This document shows positions 8,016 to 15,483 of a stretch of 64,000 nucleotides of DNA, one piece after another. The stretch is from Catellatospora tritici. Its GTDB lineage: Bacteria; Actinomycetota; Actinomycetes; Mycobacteriales; Micromonosporaceae. The stretch spans positions 314,719-378,718 of the forward strand of contig NZ_JAHRCY010000008.1 in NCBI RefSeq assembly GCF_019083965.1, given 5' to 3'. Position numbers and translations under genes: made by a program. Each line of letters opens with the position of its first letter. Within the stretch, counting starts at the first letter, position 1. The notes beneath the pieces are model-generated. The model had not been told where the DNA came from. It ran no database searches and worked only from the letters and a program-made list of their open reading frames with translations.

Positions 8016-8798
8016 TCAGTTCGACTTCTCCAGCCAGTCGAGGATGGCGTCGATCGGCTCGCGCCACCGCGTGTCGAGCATCAGGTCGTGGCCCATGCCC
8101 GGGAACAGCAGCGGGGCGCCGCCGTAGTGGCGGGCGACCCGGCGCAGCGCCGAGGCGGACACGATCCGGTCGTCGGGGCTGCCCACGACCAGCACCGGCG
8201 GGTCGCCGACCGGCGGCTCGGGCTTGCGCCCGGCCAGCAGCTGCCACTGGGCCCGGCTCGAGGCCCGGCCCAGGCGGGCGGTGTAGGCGCGGCCCGCGCT
8301 GGCGGGCAGTTCCCGGCTGAACAGCTGCCCGGCGGGCAGCCGCAGCCCGGCGCCGAACGCGGCGGGCAGGCTCACCATCGGGTTGCGCAGCGCGGTGCCC
8401 AGGCCACCGAAGACCGGCGACAGCAGCACCGCGGCGCGGGCCGGGTAGCGCGCGAGCGCGTGCGCGGTGACCAGGGCGCCGGCGCCGTGGCCCACGATCA
8501 CCGCGCGGCGCGGCAGGCCCGCCGCGGCCTGGGCCACATCGTGGGCGTACGCGCGCAGGTCCGCCTTCTTCACCGGGGCGCTCTCGCCGTGCCCGCGCAG
8601 ACTCACCGCGTACGCGGCGAACCCGCGGTCGGCGGCGTGCTCCAGCCAGTGCTCGGCGAAGACCCACGCCCCGTGGCCGAAGCCGGGGACGAACAGCACC
8701 GGCGGCTTGCCCTCGTCGACCTCGGGTGTGGCCCGGCGCAGTTCGCGGCGCGCGGGCGGGACGGGGAACGCCCACTCGCGGGCGCGGATGACCTTCAT
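8016..8798 (-). CDS. alpha/beta-hydrolase fold protein lacking the nucleophile Ser
   Basis: 260-aa alpha/beta-hydrolase fold protein, cytosolic. The fold is clear: the oxyanion-side VLFVPGFGHGAWVF, the acid PDDRI and the terminal GMGHD histidine are all present. However, the nucleophile elbow reads VGHGAGA where GxSxG is expected, so the catalytic Ser is Gly (codon GGC on the minus strand). It may be a pseudo-hydrolase, a decarboxylase-like or binding protein, or use another residue. Its start overlaps the stop of the flavin monooxygenase gene by ATGA, so the two are translationally coupled and probably work together on one substrate, for instance after a Baeyer-Villiger-type oxidation. A standard esterase would normally fill that role. 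Confidence 0.85.
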   Translation of the reverse strand: MKVIRAREWAFPVPPARRELRRATPEVDEGKPPVLFVPGFGHGAWVFAEHWLEHAADRGFAAYAVSLRGHGESAPVKKADLRAYAHDVAQAAAGLPRRAVIVGHGAGALVTAHALARYPARAAVLLSPVFGGLGTALRNPMVSLPAAFGAGLRLPAGQLFSRELPASAGRAYTARLGRASSRAQWQLLAGRKPEPPVGDPPVLVVGSPDDRIVSASALRRVARHYGGAPLLFPGMGHDLMLDTRWREPIDAILDWLEKSN

Positions 8799-10210
8799 CG
8801 GGCCGCCCCTTCGACGCTGACCTCGTCAAGCAGCCGCTGGACCGCCTTGAGGTACGTGGTGTGGCTGATCTCGAACCAGTGCCGGGACGTGTCCTTGACC
8901 TTCGCCGAGGTCCAGCGTCGGTCGAGCTCGGACTCCAGCTTGCGCTGCACCGCGACCGCCTTGGCCGGGGCCGCCTCGCGCAGCCGCAGCATGCGCGCGA
9001 ACAGCACCATCTGCCAGTGCACCAGCGGCAGCAGGCCCGAGTCGGGTTGCAGCAGCCCGGCCACGGCCAGCGTCGGCTGGCGGCGCGGGAACGCGTGCAG
9101 GGACAGTTTCGGGCGCCCCTGCGCGTCGATGCCGAGCAGGGCCGGGTCGATGAACTCGAACTTCGTCTCGTACCCGGTGGCCAGCACGACCAGGTCCGGC
9201 TCGATGATCTCGCCACCCTTGAGTTCGACGTCGTTGCGGTGGAACCGCGCGATGTCGCCGACCGGGGTGATCGAGCCGTGGCCGAGGTGGTAGACCAGCT
9301 GGCTGTTGACGATGGTGTGCGTCTCGTAGATCTTGTGGTCAGGCTTGGGCAGGCCGAACCGGGTCAGGTCGCCCACGGTCGACTTGAGCGTGCGGTGTGC
9401 GATGAACTGCCGCGCCTTCAGCGGCAGGCGCAGCCACAGCATCAGGTCGTTGACCTGGTCGGTGGGGCGGCCGAGGGTGAACTTCGGGGTGTACCAGTAC
9501 CCCCGGCGGCTGGAGTGCCAGCACTTGCTCGCCTGCTGGGCCGCCTCGACGGCGATGTCGCAGCCGGTGTTGCCCGCGCCCACGACCAGCACCTTGCGCC
9601 CGCGCAGCTGCGCGGCGTCCTTGTACTGCGCCGAGTGGATGACCTCGATCTTGGTGTCGTCCAGGCCCTCGTAGACGGGGCGCTTGGGCGACCAGTTGTG
9701 CCCGTTGGCGATGACCACCGCCGCGTACCGGTGGATGCGCTCGCCGCCGAAGCCGCCGGTGGAGCGGGTGGTCACGTCCCAGCGGTCGCCCTCGGCGGGC
9801 TCCACCTTCACCACCTCGGTGCCGAACCAGATGCTCTTCTTCAGGTCGAAGTGGTCGGCGTAGTGCTCCAGGTACTCCAGCACCTGGGTGTGCTTGGGGT
9901 AGTCCGGCCAGCTGTCGGGCATCGGGAAGTCGGGGAACTGGGTGAACGGCTTGGATGAGATCAGGTGCGTGCCGGCGTAGACCGGGCTGCGGTTGTGCCG
10001 CCAGTTCCAGGCGCCGCCGACGCTGGTCTCGCGCTCGTAGCAGTCGACGCCGAACCCGTGCTCCTTCAGGTTCTTCATCGCCGTCAGGCCGCTCGGACCG
10101 GCACCGATCACGCAGACCGTGCCACTGCGGTCGTACACCGGCCAGCCGTCGCGCCACGCAGTCGCGGGGCCGCCGAGCTCCGGATCGCCGTAGCCCGTTG
10201 AATAACTCAC
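8795..10210 (-). CDS. flavin-containing monooxygenase
   Basis: Class B flavoprotein monooxygenase of 471 aa. An FAD-binding Rossmann motif (VIGAGPSGLTAMKNL) lies near residue 40. A second, NADPH-binding motif (VLVVGAGNTGCDIAVE) is near 205, and the FMO/BVMO ATG motif appears as VVLATGYETKF. It should oxygenate a soft nucleophile or ketone using NADPH and O2. The GTG at 10210 is preferred, with GGAGG six nt upstream. An ATG seven codons earlier (10231) would place the ribosome site inside the gene. It is coupled to the hydrolase-like gene downstream. From memory, related FMO genes occur in mycobacterial envelope-related operons (mymA); whether this one acts in lipids or xenobiotics is unknown. 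Confidence 0.9.
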   Translation of the reverse strand: MSYSTGYGDPELGGPATAWRDGWPVYDRSGTVCVIGAGPSGLTAMKNLKEHGFGVDCYERETSVGGAWNWRHNRSPVYAGTHLISSKPFTQFPDFPMPDSWPDYPKHTQVLEYLEHYADHFDLKKSIWFGTEVVKVEPAEGDRWDVTTRSTGGFGGERIHRYAAVVIANGHNWSPKRPVYEGLDDTKIEVIHSAQYKDAAQLRGRKVLVVGAGNTGCDIAVEAAQQASKCWHSSRRGYWYTPKFTLGRPTDQVNDLMLWLRLPLKARQFIAHRTLKSTVGDLTRFGLPKPDHKIYETHTIVNSQLVYHLGHGSITPVGDIARFHRNDVELKGGEIIEPDLVVLATGYETKFEFIDPALLGIDAQGRPKLSLHAFPRRQPTLAVAGLLQPDSGLLPLVHWQMVLFARMLRLREAAPAKAVAVQRKLESELDRRWTSAKVKDTSRHWFEISHTTYLKAVQRLLDEVSVEGAAR

Positions 10211-10302
10211 CCGCGACCTCCACCCGAGCATGACCGAAAGACGCAGTGCATCTTTCCCGGTGGCGGGCGCGGTTGTCCATACCGGGCGGCGGGGCGAAAC
10301 GG

Positions 10303-10977
10303 TCAGGCCAGGTCGACCACCAGCGGGTAGTGGTCACTGGCCCGGACCGCCTGCTCGGTCTCGTGCACGCGGTAGTCGACCAGCTCCAGCCGCCGGTCCA
10401 GCAGGATCGCGTCCAGCCGCCGGTCCACGCCGTGGGTGGGGAACGTGCCCTGGTCACCCCGGCCCGCCAGCGCCGCCGCGTCGGCCAGCTCCTCGGTGAG
10501 CAGCCCCCACGAGGGGCCGCCGGGCGTCTCGTTGAGGTCGAGGCCGACCACGATCGGCTCGCGCACCGCCGCCAGCGCGGGCCGCAGCAGCGCCGCCTGC
10601 GCGGGGCGTTCCACGTCGTCGGTGGACAGATGCGAGCCGACCACGACGAACGGGTCGCGGCCGTACACCTCGCAGCGGGCGAAGACGGCGCCGCGCAGGT
10701 GGCGGCCGGGGGTGAGCGGGTAGCGCAGGCACCAGTGCTCGCGGACGCGTACCCGGAGATTGGTCATGATCACGTTGCCCAGGCCGGGCAGCCCGCCCGC
10801 GCCCATCACCAGGCCGAACGAGTCGGCCAGCTGGGCACACTTGGTGCGCCAGCGCCAGCGGCGCGGTGCCTCCTGCACGATCAGCACGTCCGGGTCCAGG
10901 TCCCGGACCACCGAGGCGAGCGCGGAGAGGTCGTCGCGCAACGAATGCACGTTGTACGACACGACGCGCAGAGTCAT
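10303..10977 (-). CDS. endonuclease/exonuclease/phosphatase family protein
   Basis: 224-aa metal-dependent phosphoesterase of the EEP superfamily (exonuclease III / DNase I / sphingomyelinase fold). All family motifs are present in order: VSYNVHS (Asn), IVQEAPRR (metal Glu), GSHLS (His), GLDLNE (Asp/Asn), RLDAIL and the C-terminal SDHYPLVVDL (Asp-His). There is no signal peptide or membrane helix, so it is probably cytosolic. Substrate (DNA, inositol phosphate or lipid headgroup) cannot be inferred. ATG at 10977 is chosen because the sequence further upstream in frame is low-complexity and falls in an intergenic inverted repeat. Separate from the FMO gene by ~90 bp. Confidence 0.85.
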   Translation of the reverse strand: MTLRVVSYNVHSLRDDLSALASVVRDLDPDVLIVQEAPRRWRWRTKCAQLADSFGLVMGAGGLPGLGNVIMTNLRVRVREHWCLRYPLTPGRHLRGAVFARCEVYGRDPFVVVGSHLSTDDVERPAQAALLRPALAAVREPIVVGLDLNETPGGPSWGLLTEELADAAALAGRGDQGTFPTHGVDRRLDAILLDRRLELVDYRVHETEQAVRASDHYPLVVDLA

Positions 10978-11059
10978 GCCCAACGCTTCTACCCCCTCAC
11001 CCTCCCCTTGCCACCGCGCCACGCCGGACGCGCGGCGTCGCAGGGCGTCGCCGGAAGGC

Positions 11060-11119
11060 GCAGTTTCGGGGAAAGTGCCCGAAAGCGGACCAAGATTCGC
11101 GCAGCTTCCCCGAAACTGC
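11060..11119. repeat. intergenic inverted repeat, 14-bp arms
   Basis: GCAGTTTCGGGGAA (11060-11073) is repeated in inverse at 11106-11119 around a 32-nt loop. It lies in the 277-bp gap between the glucokinase stop and the phosphoesterase start. The remainder of that gap holds a 14-bp GGGAGGACGGAGCG-type tandem repeat (about 11150-11180) and no gene that I can see. Confidence 0.75.
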
Positions 11120-11254
11120 ACGCCCCCGCGCGACGCTCGGGGCGCCCAGCGGGAGGACGGAGCGGGAGGACGGAGCGGGGGGCACGGGGCGGGGGCGCGG
11201 AGCGGCGGGGAAGGGGCCCGCCACCGGCGAGCGGCGGCCGGTGGCGGGGCGGTG

Positions 11255-12199
11255 CTAGCGGCGGGCGAGGTCGGCGGCGCCGACGAGGCCCGCGACGTTG
11301 CCCATCTTCGCGGCGCGCAGCTCGGCCACCGGCAGGCGGCCGCGCTGGGCGAGCGCGTCGAGGTAGGACTGGCGGGTGGGGGTCATCAGCAGGTCACCGG
11401 CGTCGATGACGCCGCCGCCGACGACCAGCACCTGGGGGTCCAGGATCTGCACCAGGTCGGCCAGGCCCTGGCCGAGCCAGTAGCCGATCTGTCCGAACGC
11501 CTCGATCGCGACCTCGTCGCCGGCCTGCGCGGCGGCGGTGACGATGGGACCGCTGATCCCCTCGACCCGGCCGTCGGCCTTCGACAGCAGCAGCTCGGCC
11601 CGCTTGGGCTCGGCCTGCGCCCCGGCGCGCGCGAACCGCACCAGCGCGTTGCCGCTGGCGTACTGCTCGATGCAGCCGTGCCGACCGCAGCCGCACTTGT
11701 GCCCGTCGGGCACGGCGAGCATGTGGCCGATCTCGGCCGCGATGCCGTGCGCACCCCGGACCAGGTTCCCGCCGAGCACGATGCCGCCGCCGATGCCGGT
11801 GCCGACGGTGAACATCACCATCGAGTCCTCCGCGTCGGCGGCCGCGCCGTAGCGGAACTCCGCCCACGCGGCCACGTTGGCGTCGTTCTCGACCACCACG
11901 GGCAGGTTGACCGCCTTGGCGACGTACTCCCGAAGCGGCTCGTCTCGCCAGGCCAGGTTGGGTGCGAAGAGCACCGTCGACCGACTGGCGTCAATCCAAC
12001 CGGCGGCGCCGATGCCGACCGCGTCCACCGCATGATCGGTGGACAACTCCTTCACCACATCGATGATCACGTCCCGGGTCGCGGCGACGTCGCCGGCCGG
12101 GGTGTCGCGACGCGAGGTCGCGATTACGGTGCCGTCAGGATCGACCACACCGCCGAGCACTTTGGTGCCACCGATGTCCACGCCGATGGTGAGTGCCAC
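11255..12199 (-). CDS. ROK family glucokinase
   Basis: Cytosolic sugar kinase of the ROK family, 314 aa, phosphorylating glucose to glucose-6-phosphate with ATP. The N-terminal phosphate motif is DIGGTKVLGGVV, and GTGIGGGIVLGG is the second nucleotide loop. The zinc-binding cluster is GHKCGCGRHGCIEQYASG (three Cys plus a His). The GIGAAGW/ENDANVAAWAE region carries the catalytic Asp. GTG start with GGAAGGG at seven nt. In Streptomyces, glkA lies near genes of the same types (SRPBCC protein, acyl-CoA ligase), which agrees with the order here. In Streptomyces this enzyme also mediates carbon repression. Confidence 0.92.
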   Translation of the reverse strand: MALTIGVDIGGTKVLGGVVDPDGTVIATSRRDTPAGDVAATRDVIIDVVKELSTDHAVDAVGIGAAGWIDASRSTVLFAPNLAWRDEPLREYVAKAVNLPVVVENDANVAAWAEFRYGAAADAEDSMVMFTVGTGIGGGIVLGGNLVRGAHGIAAEIGHMLAVPDGHKCGCGRHGCIEQYASGNALVRFARAGAQAEPKRAELLLSKADGRVEGISGPIVTAAAQAGDEVAIEAFGQIGYWLGQGLADLVQILDPQVLVVGGGVIDAGDLLMTPTRQSYLDALAQRGRLPVAELRAAKMGNVAGLVGAADLARR

Positions 12200-12353
12200 G
12201 GCCGAACCCTTCCTTGCTGGGCTTGCCGGCGGTGACGACAGGGTGCCACGCCGTACGACGGATCATCCCCGCTCGCGCCGGGACCGGAACTGCTTGCGCA
12301 TCACCCTAACGCCGTGGCGAGCTGCCACAAGCCTCGCCCGGCAAAGATCGATG

Positions 12354-12887
12354 TCAGAGCTCGGCGGGCGGGTGTGGTGTCGCCTTGCGGACAGCCTTCT
12401 TAGCTGGCTTGACACCTTCGGGTGTCGCCGGGGTTTCCGGCTCAGAAATTCCCGGTGTCTGTTTCGCGACAACCTTCTTGGCAATCTTCTTCGCGACCTT
12501 CTTGGCGGCCGGTGCCGCCGCCGGGCCGGATGGCGTGTCGCCCGCGGCCGCACCGGAACTCGCTGCGGCCTCCGGCGTGTCGTGGCCGTGCCCGCCGTAC
12601 GTCGCGTCGCGCCACACGTCGTCGGTGCCCGGCCGGGCCGCCGACACGCTGCGCAGGAAGCTGGCCAGGCCCGCGGCAAGGTCACCGGCGCCGGTGGCGA
12701 CCCGCTCGACGAACTCCGGGTCGGGGTCGCGCACGGCGGCGATCACCCGGCACAGCGGGCAGACGCAGCACTCGGCCGAGCCGGTGGCCAGGTGCGGGTT
12801 GGCATTGGCGGCCAGGGTCGCGGCGGCCAGCGCGGCGGCGACGAGGCGCTCGGCCTCTTCGCGGGCGGTTCCGGGGGAGATGTCCAT
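12354..12887 (-). CDS. hypothetical protein with Cys motif and Lys/Ala-rich tail
   Basis: Unrecognised 177-aa protein. The N-terminal half (about 1-100) is alpha-helical and contains the cluster ECCVCPLCRV, which could bind a metal. The C-terminal half is a low-complexity Ala/Pro segment followed by AAKKVAKKIAKKVVAKQ and a second KPAKKAVRKA stretch. Such tails resemble the PAKKA repeats of actinobacterial histone-like proteins (HupB, H1-like), suggesting nucleic-acid or acidic-partner binding. ATG lies five nt after the stop of the SRPBCC gene and is presumably coupled to it. From memory, a similar Cys-containing small protein accompanies the SRPBCC gene in other actinobacteria. Function not known. 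Confidence 0.75.
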   Translation of the reverse strand: MDISPGTAREEAERLVAAALAAATLAANANPHLATGSAECCVCPLCRVIAAVRDPDPEFVERVATGAGDLAAGLASFLRSVSAARPGTDDVWRDATYGGHGHDTPEAAASSGAAAGDTPSGPAAAPAAKKVAKKIAKKVVAKQTPGISEPETPATPEGVKPAKKAVRKATPHPPAEL

Positions 12888-12892
12888 GTCGC

Positions 12893-13339
12893 TCAGCCCG
12901 CCGCTTCCACGCGCTTCTTGAGCTCCTTCAACGCGGTATCCATGATCGCCTTCTCGGCCTTCTTCTTGAACATGCCGAGCATGCCGATGCTGAGGTCCAC
13001 CGAGAGCGTGTAGGTCACGGTGCAGGTGCCGTCGCCGTTGTCGACGATGTCGTACGACCCGTCCTGGGCCTTCTGCATCTTCGACGGCGCCACCAGGTGC
13101 CACTCGATCCGCGAGATGTCCTCGGCGTAGTCGTACTGCAGGGTGTACTCGTCGGCGACCATGCCCGCGTCGATGACGAAGCGCACGGTGGCCGGGTAGC
13201 CGTCCTCGTACTCCTCCAGCACTTCCGCGACCTTGATGGCCTGGGTCCAGCGGGGATACGAGGCATAGTCGCAGATGACCTCGGCGATGCGGGCCGGGTC
13301 CGCGTTGATCACGATCGACTGGGAGGAGGAATCCGCCAT
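12893..13339 (-). CDS. SRPBCC (START-like) family protein
   Basis: 148-aa protein of the polyketide cyclase/START-like SRPBCC superfamily, with a hydrophobic cavity for lipids or polyketides. Visible family features are the N-terminal beta strand SIVINADPARI, helix EVICDYASYPRWTQ, central strands ATVRFVIDAG and SRIEWHLV, and the long C-terminal helix ending KKAEKAIMDTALKELKKRVE. It is the counterpart of Rv2185c next to fadD15 (from memory), where a lipid-binding role is suspected. ATG at 13339 follows a TAGCCT hexamer by seven nt, so the mRNA is likely leaderless. The upstream in-frame extension is intergenic repeat sequence. It heads an operon with the Lys/Ala-tailed protein. Confidence 0.85.
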   Translation of the reverse strand: MADSSSQSIVINADPARIAEVICDYASYPRWTQAIKVAEVLEEYEDGYPATVRFVIDAGMVADEYTLQYDYAEDISRIEWHLVAPSKMQKAQDGSYDIVDNGDGTCTVTYTLSVDLSIGMLGMFKKKAEKAIMDTALKELKKRVEAAG

Positions 13340-13346
13340 GACCAGC

Positions 13347-13352
13347 AGGCTA
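13347..13352 (-). promoter_or_regulatory. leaderless -10 box of the SRPBCC gene
   Basis: TAGCCT on the minus strand lies seven nt before the ATG, which puts the transcription start at or next to the start codon. Confidence 0.6.
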
Positions 13353-13406
13353 CCGGTCGAACCCGGCACGGTCGCGACGCGGCGCCCCACACGCCCGCGA
13401 TCGGCC

Positions 13407-13561
13407 GCCGACCGCATCGGTAAAGGAGCGTGACATCGCCGCAGGCGATGTAGCGACGCGCCGATGCGGTCGGCTTCAAAGGCCGATCGCCGCGCCCGCG
13501 AAGGCGGGCGCCAACAGCACAGCCGATCGTCGCGCCCGCGGAGGCGGGCACCAGCAGCACT
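13407..13561. repeat. nested hairpins plus 40-bp direct repeat
   Basis: The 356-bp gap between the divergent SRPBCC and acyl-CoA ligase genes holds two structures. GCCGACCGCATCGG (13407-13420) pairs with 13461-13474, and the pair encloses a small hairpin ACATCGCC/GGCGATGT. Immediately after comes a 40-bp unit beginning GCCGATCGCCGCGCCCGCG (13482-13521), repeated with a few changes at 13522-13561. The remaining ~130 bp to the ligase start is very GC-rich. I see no gene in it. Confidence 0.75.
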
Positions 13562-13698
13562 TGCGACGGCGCTACAGTGCCGGGGGCGGGCGTTCACGCG
13601 GCCGTTGGGCGGGCGCGCCCGACGGGCGGCGGGAGGGCCGCGCCTACGGGCGGCGCGAGTGCGCCGCGCGCCCGAGTGAGTGTGCGAAGGAGCGCATG

Positions 13699-15483
13699 GT
13701 GCGGCAGTTCTCGCAGGCCCCGGTGGTGACGATCGACGACACCGCGCGGCTGACCGACCCGGTCTGGCTCAACGCGGCGGAGGTGCCGCAGCTGGTCCAG
13801 TTCTCCCGGCGCACCGCTGGGGGCTGGGCCGACGTCACCTGCGCCCAGTTCCACGCCGAGGTGGTCGCCACGGCCCGCGGCCTGGTCGCGGCCGGGGTCC
13901 AGCCCGGTGACCGGGTCGCCCTGATGAGCAAGACACGATACGAGTGGACGCTGATCGACTACGCGATCTGGGCCGCCGGCGCCGTCACCGTGCCCATCTA
14001 CGAGACCTCCAGCACCGAGCAGGTGCAGTGGATCCTGGCCGACTCCGGCGCGGTCGGCTGCTTCGCCGAGACCGCCGCCCACGAGGCCGTGGTCCGCGAG
14101 GCCGCCCCCGAACTGGGCCGGGTCTGGCGGATCGAGGGCGGCGACCTGCCCACCCTGGTCAGCCTGGGCGCCGACGTCGACCCGGCCGAGATCGAGGCGC
14201 GCCGCACCGGCGGCAGCGCCGACGACCCGGCCACGATCGTCTACACCTCGGGCACCACCGGCCGCCCCAAGGGCTGCGTGCTGACCCACCGCAACATGCT
14301 CTCCGACATCGGCAACGCCATCCCCGCCCTGGACGTGCTGTTCACCCCGGGCTCCTCGACCGTGCTGTTCCTGCCGCTGGCGCACGCGTTCGCCCGGCTG
14401 CTGCAGCTGGGCGTGGTGCAGGGCCGGGTCAAGACCTCGCACACCGCCGACGTGAAGAACCTGGTCGAGGACCTGGCCGCGTTCCAGCCGACGTTCCTGC
14501 TGAGCGTGCCGCGGGTGTTCGAGAAGGTGTTCAACAGCGCCCGGCAGAAGGCACAGGCCGGCGGCAAGGGCGGCGTCTTCGACAAGGCCGAGGCGGTGGC
14601 GATCGCGTACAGCCGGGCGCTGGACGCCCCCGGCGGGCCGGGCCTGGGCCTGCGCCTGAAGCACAAGGTCTTCGACCGGCTCGTCTACGCCAAGCTGCGC
14701 GCCGCGCTGGGCGGGCGCTGCCGTAGCGCCATCTCCGGCGGCGCCCCGCTGGGCGACCGGCTGGGCCACTTCTTCCGCGGCGCGGGCCTGCTGGTGCTGG
14801 AGGGCTACGGCCTGACCGAGACCTCGCCCGCGATCACCTTCAACCGGGCCGACGCGCAGAAGATCGGCACCGTCGGCAAGCCGCTGCCCGGCGTCACCAT
14901 CGCCATCGCCGACGACGGCGAGATCCTGGCCCGCGGCGAGGTCATCTTCCGGGAGTACTGGAACAACCCGGCGGCCACGGCCGAGGCGGTCGACGCCGAC
15001 GGCTGGTTCCACACCGGTGACCTGGGCGCGCTCGACGACGAGGGGTTCCTCAGCATCACCGGGCGCAAGAAGGAGATCATCGTGACCGCGGGCGGCAAGA
15101 ACGTCGCCCCGGCCGTACTGGAGGACCGGGTGCGGGCCCACCCGCTGGTCAGCCAGTGCATGGTGGTCGGCGACCGGCAGCCGTTCATCGGCGCCCTGAT
15201 CACCATCGACCCCGAGGCGCTGCCCGGCTGGCTGGCCGAGCGCGGCCGCCCGGACACGCCCGTTTCGCAGCTGTGCGACGACCCCGACCTGCGCGCGGAG
15301 ATCCAATTGGCGGTGGCCGAAGCCAACCGCGCGGTGTCGGCGGCCGAGGCCGTTAAGGTGTTTCGCATTCTGCCCCGTGACTTCACCGAGGCCACCGGTG
15401 AGCTGACCCCGTCGCTGAAGGTCAAGCGCGCGGTCGTGATGAAGGAGTATGCGGACGAGATCGATGCCATCTACCACCGCTGA
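13699..15483 (+). CDS. fadD15: long-chain fatty acid-CoA ligase (FadD15-like)
   Basis: AMP-forming acyl-CoA synthetase, 594 aa, activating long-chain fatty acids through an acyl-adenylate. Motifs in order: P-loop YTSGTTGRPKGC (about residue 184), GYGLTETSP (about 370), the hinge-region GWFHTGDLGALDDEGFLSITGRKKEII (split at about 430-455; Asp binds ribose) and a C-terminal lid Lys in LTPSLKVKR. Length and the N-terminal VWLNAAEVPQLVQFSRR fit the FadD15/long-chain subfamily. GTG at 13699 has AAGGAG six nt upstream; the ATG one codon earlier is only three nt from it and less likely. From memory, Rv2187 (fadD15) has the same neighbours. It overlaps the histidine kinase gene, suggesting one transcript. 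Confidence 0.92.
   Translation: MRQFSQAPVVTIDDTARLTDPVWLNAAEVPQLVQFSRRTAGGWADVTCAQFHAEVVATARGLVAAGVQPGDRVALMSKTRYEWTLIDYAIWAAGAVTVPIYETSSTEQVQWILADSGAVGCFAETAAHEAVVREAAPELGRVWRIEGGDLPTLVSLGADVDPAEIEARRTGGSADDPATIVYTSGTTGRPKGCVLTHRNMLSDIGNAIPALDVLFTPGSSTVLFLPLAHAFARLLQLGVVQGRVKTSHTADVKNLVEDLAAFQPTFLLSVPRVFEKVFNSARQKAQAGGKGGVFDKAEAVAIAYSRALDAPGGPGLGLRLKHKVFDRLVYAKLRAALGGRCRSAISGGAPLGDRLGHFFRGAGLLVLEGYGLTETSPAITFNRADAQKIGTVGKPLPGVTIAIADDGEILARGEVIFREYWNNPAATAEAVDADGWFHTGDLGALDDEGFLSITGRKKEIIVTAGGKNVAPAVLEDRVRAHPLVSQCMVVGDRQPFIGALITIDPEALPGWLAERGRPDTPVSQLCDDPDLRAEIQLAVAEANRAVSAAEAVKVFRILPRDFTEATGELTPSLKVKRAVVMKEYADEIDAIYHR

Noticed and set aside
10978..11121. Extension of the EEP phosphoesterase to 272 aa
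   Set aside because: The extra residues come from an intergenic inverted repeat; family proteins begin at the VVSYN strand.
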